Positions 8,671-16,974 of a DNA stretch of 35,124 nucleotides are shown in pieces. Source of the stretch: Nitratidesulfovibrio oxamicus (GTDB taxonomy: Bacteria; Desulfobacterota; Desulfovibrionia; Desulfovibrionales; Desulfovibrionaceae); contig NZ_VRYY01000651.1 in the NCBI RefSeq assembly GCF_015731765.1, positions 1 to 35,124 on the forward strand. Direction: 5' to 3'. The notes under the pieces were generated by a model. It was not told the origin of the DNA and ran no database searches. It saw only the letters and a list, made by a program, of their open reading frames with translations. How positions within the stretch are numbered: the first letter of the stretch is position 1; each line of letters begins with the position of its first letter. Both the position numbers and the translations under genes were made by a program.

Positions 8671-10827
8671 CTAGGCGCTGGCCCGGCCACAAACGCTGCG
8701 ATACATCCGCCGCAATCTCGTCCATACCGGGTAGGGAAGCATCCTGCGGACCCAGTCCTTGAACATGCCAAACGAACTCGGCTTTTCGATGTGCATCACC
8801 ACGTCGCTCTGGGAGAGGGCGACATCGAAAAAAATGTTCTTGCCGATGCGCCCGGCGGGGAGAAGGTGCGCATGCTCCAGAGCCGTGTGGAAACTGTGGT
8901 ACTCGGAGTGTAACGTACGCGTGTTTCTGGAATGGATGTACGCCCATGTGCCCAGGGCACTGCGGAGACCCGCACTACGATGCAGTTCACGCAACCGGTC
9001 GATGAGCGCGGCAGGCGACATGGGTACCAGGAAACCGGCAATACCGTCGGCAACGGCGTCAGTCTGCCCCGTGCACCGATACGCTAGCGTCGGAATGCCG
9101 CAGCACCCGGCCTCCATGAGCGTCTGCCCGAACGTTTCGGCATGGCTGAAGCTGACAACCACGTCCGTGGCCCGGTATGCCGTGGCCACTTGCTCCGGCT
9201 CGCACAGGTAGCCCAGGCTTTTCAACAGCGGATAGCGCTCGAGTATTTCCTTTTCCACCATCCCGAAACACAGGATGCGCAGGTTTTCCAGCCCGGCACC
9301 CGAAAGAGCTTCCAGCCCTGCGATGGACCCCTTGAACGGGGAGGAAAAGTCCACCATCGGCATCAGGACGACAAAGTCATCCGCATCCAGACCCAGCTCC
9401 AGCCTGGCCCCCTGCCTGCTGCCCGGATGGAAGGTCTTCTCGTCGCACCCAAGCCGTAGCAGGCGTGCTTCACGACCATCGGGAGCGCAACGGTTGTACT
9501 GCTCCCTTGTCCATGCACTGTTGGCCAGGGCAAGAAAGTTGTCTCTGGCCATGACGCGACGTTTCCCCGTCCAGGCGGCGTATATGTCGCCAGGCGCGAT
9601 GGCCGGATATGTGTCGGGACTTGGGCACATGTGGTCGCAGCCGATAACGTGCTTGTCGCAATCAAGAAATCCCGGATGCGGACAATGCCCGGTAAGCAGC
9701 CACAAATCATGAAGACAGAAACAGGTAGGCCAGTCTTCCGTGAGCCGTTCCAGCATGCCTGAATCTGCCAGTGTACAATGAAGATTGCCGCATACCACAA
9801 GGTCGGGAGCAAAATTGTGCAATTCTGACAAAATCAGATTAGCCCGCTGCTCGTACCGCTTCCTGTCGCCCTGAAACCCTGTCGTCCAAGCCTCGCAGAC
9901 ATGGCCAGCCGCCACAAGCCCCTTGAAAAGTCGCTTGTGCGCTATGCCAGCCCCGTACAAAAAGCCGATGTCGTTCACGAAGGCAACGCGCAACGGAGGC
10001 GGGGGATCGGCTTGGCGCCGCCCTGTGATGGGCGCCAAGCCATGCTCTGCCCGCCAAGCGTTGGCGACGGGAAGATATTCATCCGGCGAGGCATGCGGAT
10101 TGTTGGTCTTCTGCTCCTCATGCAGGCGGAACATGGCAACCGGGGCGCCAATCACATGCAGTATGGCACCGCACGCCGCAAATCGAAGCCACATCTCAAC
10201 GTCCATGCAAAAATGCAGATCTTCCCGCACATACCCGCCAGCCCGTAACCACAGATCGCGGGTAAACATGACCTCCGGCTGATAGAAAAACTTACCGGTC
10301 TGCCATCCCCCGTAAAGATCGGAAATCTCATCCGCAGGTAACGGCCCATCGGCACACGAGGTCAGATGGGTTCCGAGGAATCGACCGTTACGGTACAGTT
10401 GGCACCCACCGGCCACAATATCTGCGCCGGACGTATGGAAGGCCATGGCGATTGAGGCGAGAGCACCGGGGGCCAACATGTCGTCGCTGTTCAACCAAGT
10501 GACGATGTCACCGGTTGTGAGACGCATCCCTTTGTTAATGGCGTTCGACTGTCCGGTATCAGGCTCCTGGATGACATGGGCCAGTTTTTCTCTGTGCCGG
10601 TCCAGAATAGCCGCCGTGCCATCCTTGGATGCCCCATCAACAATGATGTGCTCTACATTCGGATACTCTTGCAGGAAGACTGAAAGAATCGTGTCTTCGA
10701 TATATTTCGCATTATTGTAAGAAGGCGTTATAATAGAAATCCTTGGCCAAGGACTTCCGCCAGGCAGCGTCTCGGGCAACGTGAAATCATTTTTGTTGCC
10801 CTTAAAAACATCAAGCATACTATTCAC
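8671..10827 (-). CDS. Two-domain glycosyltransferase, GT2 fused to GT4
   Basis: The protein is 718 aa. Residues 28-270 form a GT-A/GT2 domain (ISIITPSYNNAKYIEDTILS, IIVDGASKDGT at 61-71, WLNSDDM at 111-117). Residues about 275-680 form a GT-B/GT4 domain (LRVAFVNDIGF, CLHDLWLLTGHCPHPG, SHAETFGQTLMEAGCCGIP with the E-x7-E donor-site motif). It probably adds two sugars in succession to the growing O-chain in the cytoplasm (inference). The GTG at 10827 overlaps the preceding gene by 8 bp; an ATG at 10818 would instead leave one base. Either way translational coupling is likely. The C-terminus ends in a basic tail. Substrates cannot be read from sequence. Confidence 0.9.
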   Translation of the reverse strand: MNSMLDVFKGNKNDFTLPETLPGGSPWPRISIITPSYNNAKYIEDTILSVFLQEYPNVEHIIVDGASKDGTAAILDRHREKLAHVIQEPDTGQSNAINKGMRLTTGDIVTWLNSDDMLAPGALASIAMAFHTSGADIVAGGCQLYRNGRFLGTHLTSCADGPLPADEISDLYGGWQTGKFFYQPEVMFTRDLWLRAGGYVREDLHFCMDVEMWLRFAACGAILHVIGAPVAMFRLHEEQKTNNPHASPDEYLPVANAWRAEHGLAPITGRRQADPPPPLRVAFVNDIGFLYGAGIAHKRLFKGLVAAGHVCEAWTTGFQGDRKRYEQRANLILSELHNFAPDLVVCGNLHCTLADSGMLERLTEDWPTCFCLHDLWLLTGHCPHPGFLDCDKHVIGCDHMCPSPDTYPAIAPGDIYAAWTGKRRVMARDNFLALANSAWTREQYNRCAPDGREARLLRLGCDEKTFHPGSRQGARLELGLDADDFVVLMPMVDFSSPFKGSIAGLEALSGAGLENLRILCFGMVEKEILERYPLLKSLGYLCEPEQVATAYRATDVVVSFSHAETFGQTLMEAGCCGIPTLAYRCTGQTDAVADGIAGFLVPMSPAALIDRLRELHRSAGLRSALGTWAYIHSRNTRTLHSEYHSFHTALEHAHLLPAGRIGKNIFFDVALSQSDVVMHIEKPSSFGMFKDWVRRMLPYPVWTRLRRMYRSVCGRASA

Positions 10828-12334
10828 ACTTTCTCAGCGAGAGAACCTTTTGCAGCATTGCCCCGATCCACGTTCCCGAAGACGCACTCGCTTCGGGGCG
10901 AATGATACAGCCACGACGCGAATCTTCTGGGTACGCCCCACTCTCTTCCATCCCGCCGCCCCGCTTTCCACCCTTGGCGCAAGACGGCTGCACCGCTATT
11001 TCGCAATACGCGCCGGTTGCGACCATCACCTTGAAAAGGCTGTCCATGACATTGGCCACGAGAACCTCTTCGAGAGACCCATGGCTCTGCCTGCGGCCCC
11101 CAGTTCCGGCATGCTCTTCATATACGCGCGAATACTGTTGCGCAACAGATTCTTCGCAAAATCTACGGGATGCAAATTCGCGTGCTGCAACGCGCATGCG
11201 CGGACGGTCACTCATGAACATCTTGTTGATGGTACGAGCCAACGCCTCTGGCGACAGTTCGGAAATGAAGCCCGTCACACCGTCTTGGAACGCTTCGGCA
11301 CTTCCCCCGGTATCGAAAGCTATCACAGGCGTTCCGCAACACTGCGCCTCGCAAAGAGTATTGGAAAGATTATCCAACTTCGAAGGGTGCACGAAAACGT
11401 CGGCCATATTGTACCAGTCCGCCAGAGTATCGCTCTCCACGCTTCCCACATGGCGGATGCAAAACGAGGCGGAAAGCACGCCACCACCACCAAACATGAC
11501 AAGTTCAAAGGGGATTTCGGGATACGTTTCTGCAAATATTTCCATTGCCTCTATAACACACTCGATGTTCTTGCGGGGGTTGTCGAGCGACTCCATCCCG
11601 GCCAGAACGACGAACTCGTCTTGCGGGACATCATACTCCTCACGAAGCGCCTGCCTGTCGCGCGGGGAAAACAGCTTGATGTCATGCGCATTGGGGATAA
11701 CCGCAACCGGTTGGCCGGCAAAAAGCGAACTGTTGCTAGCAAGCTTGGCAAGCCATGCACTGGGGCTTGCCAACGCCAGATCAAGATGAGGATACAGTTC
11801 CCGCTTCAGCCGATGACTTTGCGCACTGAGGTCGTTGGAGCTTGGGGTGACCAGCATCGGGCATTCGCCGCACTGCTGGTCATAGCGGCGGCACGAGACA
11901 TGGTAATGACAGCCGCCCGTGAAGGGATTCATGTCGTGAAAGGTCCACACGATCTTCTTCCCGCACAACTGCGGGAAAAGCTTGGGAGAAAGCAGTACCC
12001 CCTGCGCCCAGTGCAGATGGACGATGTCAGCTTGGGCAATCGCGTCATCGGACACAGCACAGGAAAACAAAACCGTGGACATGTCCGAAAAAAGCTCACA
12101 CGCGGCTTCAGTCCGCGAATCCGGGGTAGTAAGACTGTCCCAGTACCTGAACAGCGATGACATCAGGGGTGCCCCGCCAGGGCTCGTATAATTGAGCGGC
12201 AAACAGCCGGGCAATACCGGGTCGGTACAAACAAAAGTACCTCGATGCCCATGGGCCATGAGCGCAACATGAAGCCGCAGAGCCGCATATGCGGCCCCGC
12301 CGGAGGGAAGGGCATTGATCGTGAGTATGTTCAT
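10820..12334 (-). CDS. GT4 family glycosyltransferase
   Basis: This is a 504-aa GT-B-fold protein. It starts MNILTINALPSGGAAYAALR, the usual opening of GT4 enzymes with a Gly-rich acceptor-side loop. HLHWAQG and WTFHDMNPFTGGC follow, then VIPNAHD and the donor-site region SKLDNLSNTLCEAQCCGTP near residues 310-330. There the usual first Glu of E-x7-E is Asp. It resembles WcaC-type colanic-acid glycosyltransferases. The last ~80 residues extend past the normal GT4 end with Gly/Arg/Ser-rich sequence and may be a run-on tail. GAAAGG lies about eight bases before the ATG. It overlaps the GT2-GT4 gene downstream. Confidence 0.9.
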   Translation of the reverse strand: MNILTINALPSGGAAYAALRLHVALMAHGHRGTFVCTDPVLPGCLPLNYTSPGGAPLMSSLFRYWDSLTTPDSRTEAACELFSDMSTVLFSCAVSDDAIAQADIVHLHWAQGVLLSPKLFPQLCGKKIVWTFHDMNPFTGGCHYHVSCRRYDQQCGECPMLVTPSSNDLSAQSHRLKRELYPHLDLALASPSAWLAKLASNSSLFAGQPVAVIPNAHDIKLFSPRDRQALREEYDVPQDEFVVLAGMESLDNPRKNIECVIEAMEIFAETYPEIPFELVMFGGGGVLSASFCIRHVGSVESDTLADWYNMADVFVHPSKLDNLSNTLCEAQCCGTPVIAFDTGGSAEAFQDGVTGFISELSPEALARTINKMFMSDRPRMRVAAREFASRRFCEESVAQQYSRVYEEHAGTGGRRQSHGSLEEVLVANVMDSLFKVMVATGAYCEIAVQPSCAKGGKRGGGMEESGAYPEDSRRGCIIRPEASASSGTWIGAMLQKVLSLRKCE

Positions 12335-12488
12335 GTTCAGAACCTTTCTACGATTCGCCCTCGGAGCAACTCATAAGTCAAACCGAACGAATCATCCTAC
12401 CACAAGAGCGCCTGCAAAGCACATTCCAAAAAAACCTACAGGCAAGATAATGCAGCAAAAAAACAAATGCACAGTCAAAATGCAAAAA

Positions 12489-13235
12489 TTAAGCAACCTC
12501 AACACGAACAATATGCAATCGCACACGTCTTTCACATTTAAACTCATTGCCATGGCGAGCTACATACTCATCCACAGCTAATCGGCACCCGCTATAATGA
12601 TCATAGTCGTCAATTACCATACGCCCGCCCACAGGAAGACAGGGCCCAATCCTTTCAAGACAAACCTTCACCGACTCATACCAATCGCAATCAATGTGCG
12701 CCAACGCAATCAAATCTTTGGGATAGAGTGTATTTTCATACAATCCCTTAACAAAGTGCACGGTGTTTTGATGTGCAGGATAGCCTGCATCAGCAAAGTT
12801 CTTGGAAATAATTGTGAGCAAGTCAGGGGTATACCCATAATACGCCCCTCCCTTAAGCCCTTCGGAACAGCCCGAACGAATAACCTCGTAACGCTGGTGG
12901 ACATCAGGCCCATCATGGACGGAAGGCTCAGGAATCATTCCAAATACATCATAGACATGCAAAGGGCGCCCCTCCCCTTTTGCCGCAGCGAGAACAATAG
13001 CAGATCCCCCCAATGCGCACCCTGCCTCAAGCACAATGCCGGGGACGCCCAACTCATCCACTTCAACCATCGTCTGCGCAAGGTCTACCAGGGCCTCAAC
13101 ACCCAGGTAAGAGAGGCCTTGTGTATCCATTCGCTTCGCTAATTCAGCAAAAAAAGATTCTTTCGCCCCCGTGCAACCAGACGACTGCCGAGCATTCTTG
13201 CAAAAGATTGCCCGCAAAAAACCATACACACCCAT
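12489..13235 (-). CDS. TylF/MycF-like SAM-dependent O-methyltransferase
   Basis: The 248-aa protein carries the SAM-binding loop VLEAGCALGGSAIVLA. It also has the TylF-family acidic metal-binding signature HIDCDWYESVKVCLERI followed by GGRMVIDDYDHYSGC. TylF/MycF enzymes O-methylate sugars in a Mg-dependent way, so this may methylate a residue of the O-chain, perhaps its non-reducing end (inference). The ATG at 13235 is chosen because AGGAG lies eight bases upstream; an in-frame GTG at 13241 is too close. The DNA here is clearly more AT-rich than the glycosyltransferase genes to the left, which suggests separate acquisition. Confidence 0.88.
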   Translation of the reverse strand: MGVYGFLRAIFCKNARQSSGCTGAKESFFAELAKRMDTQGLSYLGVEALVDLAQTMVEVDELGVPGIVLEAGCALGGSAIVLAAAKGEGRPLHVYDVFGMIPEPSVHDGPDVHQRYEVIRSGCSEGLKGGAYYGYTPDLLTIISKNFADAGYPAHQNTVHFVKGLYENTLYPKDLIALAHIDCDWYESVKVCLERIGPCLPVGGRMVIDDYDHYSGCRLAVDEYVARHGNEFKCERRVRLHIVRVEVA

Positions 13236-13297
13236 TAACACAACTCCTGCAACTTACCTACACGCCCGACCTGAAACACTGCGACGCCCGCCGAACC

Positions 13298-13858
13298 TTA
13301 TGATTTCCGCTGAAACCTGAGTAGTTCATGCACTGGAGACTCAACCTCTCCACAGAGAAAGAACCCTCTCTCTCGAAACAAATCAATAATATCTTGCCGT
13401 TTCATATCATTAACCCAAGCAAGAGACCTTCGCAACTGAAAATCAGGATACTTCTCTACTGAACAATAAGAAAGCACAACAGCATCACAGGCACCTGAGA
13501 TAGCGCCTACAAACCATGGCACGTCTTCTACATACTCAAGACATCCACTAATGAATGCTAGTTCGGCATAAATATGCGGAAATTGACGTGCATTAAAATC
13601 ACAAACGATTGTATCATCTGTTCTTCGCACATAATCAACAGGAAAATACTTTACCTCACGAGAGAGATGGTGACGTAAAAGCTGCATTCCACATCCAAGA
13701 TCTATAACACTCTTCTCACCTTGCATAAGTTTGCACAAAGCAACAACACGCAATTCCCATGATGGATCAAAATACTCAATCGACTTCCACGTTACACCAG
13801 CCTGTCGTGGCCTCAAGCGTAACGCGGCTCGAATACGCCGGAAAAGACACATCACCAC
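13298..13858 (-). CDS. Small SAM methyltransferase-like protein
   Basis: This is a 186-aa protein with a class I methyltransferase core: SVIDLGCGMQLLRHHL near residues 49-64, then PVDYVRRTDDTIVCDFN and LAFISGCLEYVEDVPWF. It is shorter than most such enzymes. The C-terminus (DIIDLFRERGFFLCGEVES) fits the end of a Methyltransf_11-like fold. The target is unknown; its position next to the TylF-like gene suggests sugar or lipid-linked glycan methylation. The GTG at 13858 has GGAG six bases upstream; a GTG at 13855 and an ATG at 13852 are alternatives. Coding bases are AT-rich relative to the window. Confidence 0.75.
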   Translation of the reverse strand: MVMCLFRRIRAALRLRPRQAGVTWKSIEYFDPSWELRVVALCKLMQGEKSVIDLGCGMQLLRHHLSREVKYFPVDYVRRTDDTIVCDFNARQFPHIYAELAFISGCLEYVEDVPWFVGAISGACDAVVLSYCSVEKYPDFQLRRSLAWVNDMKRQDIIDLFRERGFFLCGEVESPVHELLRFQRKS

Positions 13859-14094
13859 AGAACACTCCTACACAAGGGGGAACCGATCACCACTATAACG
13901 TCCCCAGCAGATCTACCAATAAAATCAACCTGATGCTTTGAAAAATATTTTCCCCAATCGCCACAAACTCCCTTACGAAGAAAAGACGCATTGGTATTTC
14001 CAAACACATGCGAAGAACACACACTTTCACGACAACTTAATATCGTTACAGACAGATGCCGCCCTACGAACACCACGATGCTACTCAAAGTCAT
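13852..14094 (-). CDS. Unrecognised small open frame (doubtful)
   Basis: An 80-codon frame starts at ATG 14094 and ends overlapping the start of the methyltransferase gene downstream by 7 bp. A purine-rich AAAGAG lies about six bases before the ATG. The product begins MTLSSIVVFVGRHLSVTIL and matches no family I know. It may be a remnant or a chance frame in AT-rich DNA. Confidence 0.2.
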   Translation of the reverse strand: MTLSSIVVFVGRHLSVTILSCRESVCSSHVFGNTNASFLRKGVCGDWGKYFSKHQVDFIGRSAGDVIVVIGSPLCRSVLW

Positions 14095-14498
14095 TGCGAA
14101 CTCTTTTTTCATTTCCTCATACTTCACAAAAAGCTTCCAGGTTCCAACACCGCTAAATTAACACCAACTATCGAACATGCCCCCACCCACACAACAACAT
14201 GTTCTACTAAAAAAGCCATAAAATTTTTTGCATCGAAACGAACACCCACAGCACTCTTCACATATTCAATGCATATAAAAGCAACGCAACAATATGAGGC
14301 CTACAACACAACTATACTTAGCCATACATGCTTTTTATGACAAAAATCCTTCCACTCATGCGCGCTTTAATGATAAAAACGACACGTATCATCTTTAAAC
14401 GTCAGATATACACAGCCATTCAACCCTTGCCTTCTCAAATAATTAAAAACTAATTTCGGTTTCTTGAGTTGGCGCATAGATATCCTGAAACGGTCGAA

Positions 14499-14678
14499 TC
14501 ATCCTCGTCGCAACCAACCGAGAATAGGTTGCAACAACAAGAACACTTCCAACGTCCACAAAATCTCCTTACTACACGTTTGGCAACCCGCAAGATGCCT
14601 ACCAAACAAAAACCATGCAAAATCGCGCACAATTGAGTATTCCAACTCTATCGGGCTGCCCAAAACAACCTTGAGCAC
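14499..14678 (-). pseudogene. Possible gene remnant between IS and AT-rich segment (doubtful)
   Basis: This 59-codon frame (GTG at 14678) encodes a protein-like stretch with hydrophobic segments (DFAWFLFGRHLAGC, then LWTLEVFLLLQPILGWL). It is bounded by stops, has no clear ribosome binding site and belongs to no recognised family. Upstream of it, on the far side of the IS, an ATG overlaps the wzt stop codon. The piece could therefore be part of a former gene that followed wzt. That link is inference. Confidence 0.2.
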
Positions 14679-14725
14679 AACTCAATCATAGCCAAGAGCC
14701 TGCACGCGTGCCCATAAAAAGCCTG

Positions 14726-14733
14726 AAAAATAT
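14726..14733. repeat. IS target-site duplication, left copy
   Basis: AAAAATAT directly abuts the left inverted repeat and matches the right copy at 15549-15556 (AAAAACAT) at seven of eight bases. Confidence 0.75.
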
Positions 14734-14756
14734 GGCAATATCTAACCAAACCGGAC
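14734..14756 (+). repeat. IS terminal inverted repeat, left
   Basis: It begins GGCAATATCTAACCAAACCG and pairs with the right-end repeat at 15526-15548 with three mismatches. Confidence 0.9.
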
Positions 14757-15496
14757 TAATTCGTTGTAAAATCTCTCGCAGGCCTTGCCTTCAATGCTTT
14801 TAAAGTATGGGAAATAAGTCTTCTTTCCGGTGGTTAAACCGGAAACAAACTTCACCAAGAATAAGGTGGAAAGTTTTTCTGGGTACACCTCGAAATGAGT
14901 AAAGCCAGTTCTTGGCGTAACTCCAGAATCCTTCAATTCCGTTAACGTGGTCGCGGTCCTTGGGGCGGCCACAACATCATGCTCACCGCGACCCCTCAAG
15001 CTCGCGCAAACCTGCCAATCGTCAATGTAGCAAAGGCTTCCCGGAAGTGTATGTTCACACACCAACTCGAACATTTCACGCCGGGTTCGCCTATGCAATG
15101 AGAAGGCCTTGACCTGTCCGTTCCGTTTGACGATCCAGAAAACAATAAACTTGCCAGCGGCTCCCCACCCCCGTTTGCCTTTGCGGTGACCGCCAAACGA
15201 GCTTTCATCGCATTCAAGGCTTCCTTCAAAGGACTCCGGGCATTCTTTCAGGTAGGCGCAGCAGGTGCGAAAGTACGATACAAGTACTCCAACGCAGGGG
15301 CACTCGCCTCCACCCGGAAACGTTGCCGAAACAGCGGCACGCCATAGACAAAGAGTTCCAGCGCCTAGAGCCTCTCGGCCTCAGAAAGGCGACTAAGCTC
15401 CCAGGCGGTTTTCCACGAGTACTTGCTGCCGCAACGACGGCATTTGGAGCGGCCATCGGCAAGGCACCAAGCTCGGGAGTACGTGCACTTCGGCAT
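14742..15496 (-). pseudogene. IS1595-family (ISXO2-like) transposase, disrupted
   Basis: Reading from ATG 15496, a zinc-ribbon-like start (CRRCGSKYSWKTAWELSR) runs into an in-frame TAG at 15365-15367. It resumes in the same frame with ALELFVYGVPLFRQRFRVEA, typical of the family. A frameshift is needed near 15250. The DDE-domain part then continues to 14742: GSLECDESSFGGHRKGKRGW, GAAGKFIVFWIVKRNGQV, and a C-terminal region ending KACERFYNELVRFG. The stop at 14742 lies inside the left inverted repeat. One nonsense codon and one frameshift make it very likely inactive. Any movement would need a transposase supplied from elsewhere. Confidence 0.88.
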
Positions 15497-15525
15497 TCTC
15501 TCATGTACAGACCGGCCTACCACAG

Positions 15526-15548
15526 GTCCGGTTTGGTTAGGTGTTACC
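15526..15548 (-). repeat. IS terminal inverted repeat, right
   Basis: Read on the minus strand it begins GGTAACACCTAACCAAACCG, matching the left end apart from three C/T differences. Confidence 0.9.
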
Positions 15549-15556
15549 AAAAACAT
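15549..15556. repeat. IS target-site duplication, right copy
   Basis: AAAAACAT abuts the right inverted repeat. Its last base is the final base of the wzt stop codon, so insertion occurred exactly at the end of wzt. Confidence 0.75.
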
Positions 15557-16974
15557 TACCTACCAACTCGTTGGACCTTAACCGTTGTCGCAAGATCAGC
15601 CAAACCCATAAAGGGGATGCGCATCCCCTCGAGAGGCGCAACGACAACAAACGAACCAACGCGGACAAGGCTCACAAGCGGAACACCAAATGACCAAAAA
15701 TTCTCAGGCGTTACCGTTTCAATACTTTCTGACATCCACTTAGGATATTCTGCCAAATCAAATGTGACCGTATACGGCCCCCTTGCAATAGACAGCACAA
15801 TAGTCCAGCACATCCTAATGTGCGCCCCTTTCTTAAGCTCACAAGGAATACCTGCACTAACCTGCAAAGAACTCTGACAATAAACAGCAACATTATCCGC
15901 AGTCCACAACGTTATTCCAGCTACAAGCTGCTGCATATCACGGAGGACTGTCATCTCAGCATAAAAATACGCACTCTCACCCTGCTCAAAATCACGTCGA
16001 GCCAGTCCGTGTTTACAGCTTAGCCCAAACCCATCAACGCGAACTCCCCCCTCCTCCCCATCAGTGCTTATTGCTCGACTCAAATCAAAAAAGACATCGC
16101 TACCTGGCCAATTCGGAAGTATTTCCTCAGAAAAATCCGAGACACAAGAGCTTGTCTCTGTCGATTTTTCAGAAAACGCGAGACCAGCTCGCGCTACGGT
16201 AGCTACACGATTTAAATATCTGCGCACCCCTTCTTCAACGCCCCCCTGATGAACAACGCGCCCACCTTCAAGAACGATCACAGAAGAGCAGTATTTACGC
16301 ACGGCCTGCACATCATGCGTCACGAGTAGTATGGCAGTACCTTTCCGCAACAGCTCGTCCATATGCGCATGGCACTTCTGCTGAAAAAAAATGTCGCCGA
16401 CGGCCAAGGCTTCATCGACGATGAGGATGTCTGGGTCCAGGCAGGCTTGCACGGCAAAGGCAAGGCGGACAAACATACCGCTGGAGTACGTTTTGACCGG
16501 ACGCTCAAAGAAGTCGTCAATATCCGCAAACGCTCGTATTTCCTCGATACGTTGAGCTATTTCGACCGTCGAAAGCCCCAAGGCGGTGCCATTGACGAAG
16601 ACATTCTCGCGGCCCGTGAACTCCGGCAGAAAACCGCTACCCAGTTCAAGCAGCGAAGCCACCCGCCCCCGCAGGCGCGCTTCTCCCACGGTAGGGCGAA
16701 GCGCACCGGCTAGAATCTGAAGCAAAGTGCTTTTGCCAGCGCCGTTATGCCCCAAAATGCCGAGCGCCTCACCTTTTCGCACCGTGAAGGAAACATCGTG
16801 CAGAGCCCAGAACTTATGACCGCACTGACGCCGCAGCAAAGCTTGTTTGAATCTGTCTCGCGGCCTGGCAAAGACGTCGTAACACTTGCCAAGGTTGGCG
16901 GCGGCAATGACCACATCGGAATCATCGCGCATGAGCGCGTCAACGGAGATGGCCTCTGGTGTATCACATGACAT
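15556..16974 (-). CDS. wzt: O-antigen/polysaccharide ABC exporter ATP-binding protein with C-terminal Wzt domain
   Basis: The 472-aa protein is a cytoplasmic ATPase of polysaccharide export. Walker A GHNGAGKST is at 75-83, followed by LELGSGFLPEFTGREN near 109-124, the signature YSSGM at 163-167, Walker B ILIVDEALAVGD near 183-194 and the switch motif LLVTHD. Residues about 300-460 form a beta-rich C-terminal extension matching Wzt_C, which in characterised systems recognises the modified non-reducing end of the O-chain before export. The start overlaps the end of wzm by 11 bp, so the pair is coupled. The 3' end abuts the IS remnant, but the reading frame is intact. The C-terminal half is more AT-rich than the ATPase half, suggesting exchange of the specificity domain. 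Confidence 0.95.
   Translation of the reverse strand: MSCDTPEAISVDALMRDDSDVVIAAANLGKCYDVFARPRDRFKQALLRRQCGHKFWALHDVSFTVRKGEALGILGHNGAGKSTLLQILAGALRPTVGEARLRGRVASLLELGSGFLPEFTGRENVFVNGTALGLSTVEIAQRIEEIRAFADIDDFFERPVKTYSSGMFVRLAFAVQACLDPDILIVDEALAVGDIFFQQKCHAHMDELLRKGTAILLVTHDVQAVRKYCSSVIVLEGGRVVHQGGVEEGVRRYLNRVATVARAGLAFSEKSTETSSCVSDFSEEILPNWPGSDVFFDLSRAISTDGEEGGVRVDGFGLSCKHGLARRDFEQGESAYFYAEMTVLRDMQQLVAGITLWTADNVAVYCQSSLQVSAGIPCELKKGAHIRMCWTIVLSIARGPYTVTFDLAEYPKWMSESIETVTPENFWSFGVPLVSLVRVGSFVVVAPLEGMRIPFMGLADLATTVKVQRVGR

Larger units (their letters stand above)
13859..14733. other. AT-rich segment without a convincing intact gene
   Basis: These 875 bp are much richer in A and T than the flanks. 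They hold only short open frames on both strands, with no recognisable domain. On the minus strand, several short frames read like decayed protein pieces with hydrophobic stretches: 14094-13852 (about 80 aa), 14261-14124 and 14678-14499. Frame changes and stops separate them. It lies between the last methyltransferase gene and the IS remnant, where remnants of lost glycan genes would be expected (inference). Confidence 0.6.
14734..15548 (-). mobile_element. Decayed IS1595-family insertion sequence
   Basis: This 815-bp element is bounded by 23-bp imperfect inverted repeats (20 of 23 bases match) and flanked by 8-bp direct repeats, AAAAATAT on the left and AAAAACAT on the right (7 of 8 match). 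The interior encodes a broken ISXO2-type DDE transposase on the minus strand. Length, terminal repeats and 8-bp duplication all agree with the IS1595 family. It sits immediately 3' of wzt and does not truncate it. Confidence 0.9.

Noticed and set aside
10781-12160. 459-codon plus-strand frame opposite the GT4 gene
   Set aside because: Antisense to a gene with clear GT4 motifs; no domain of its own.
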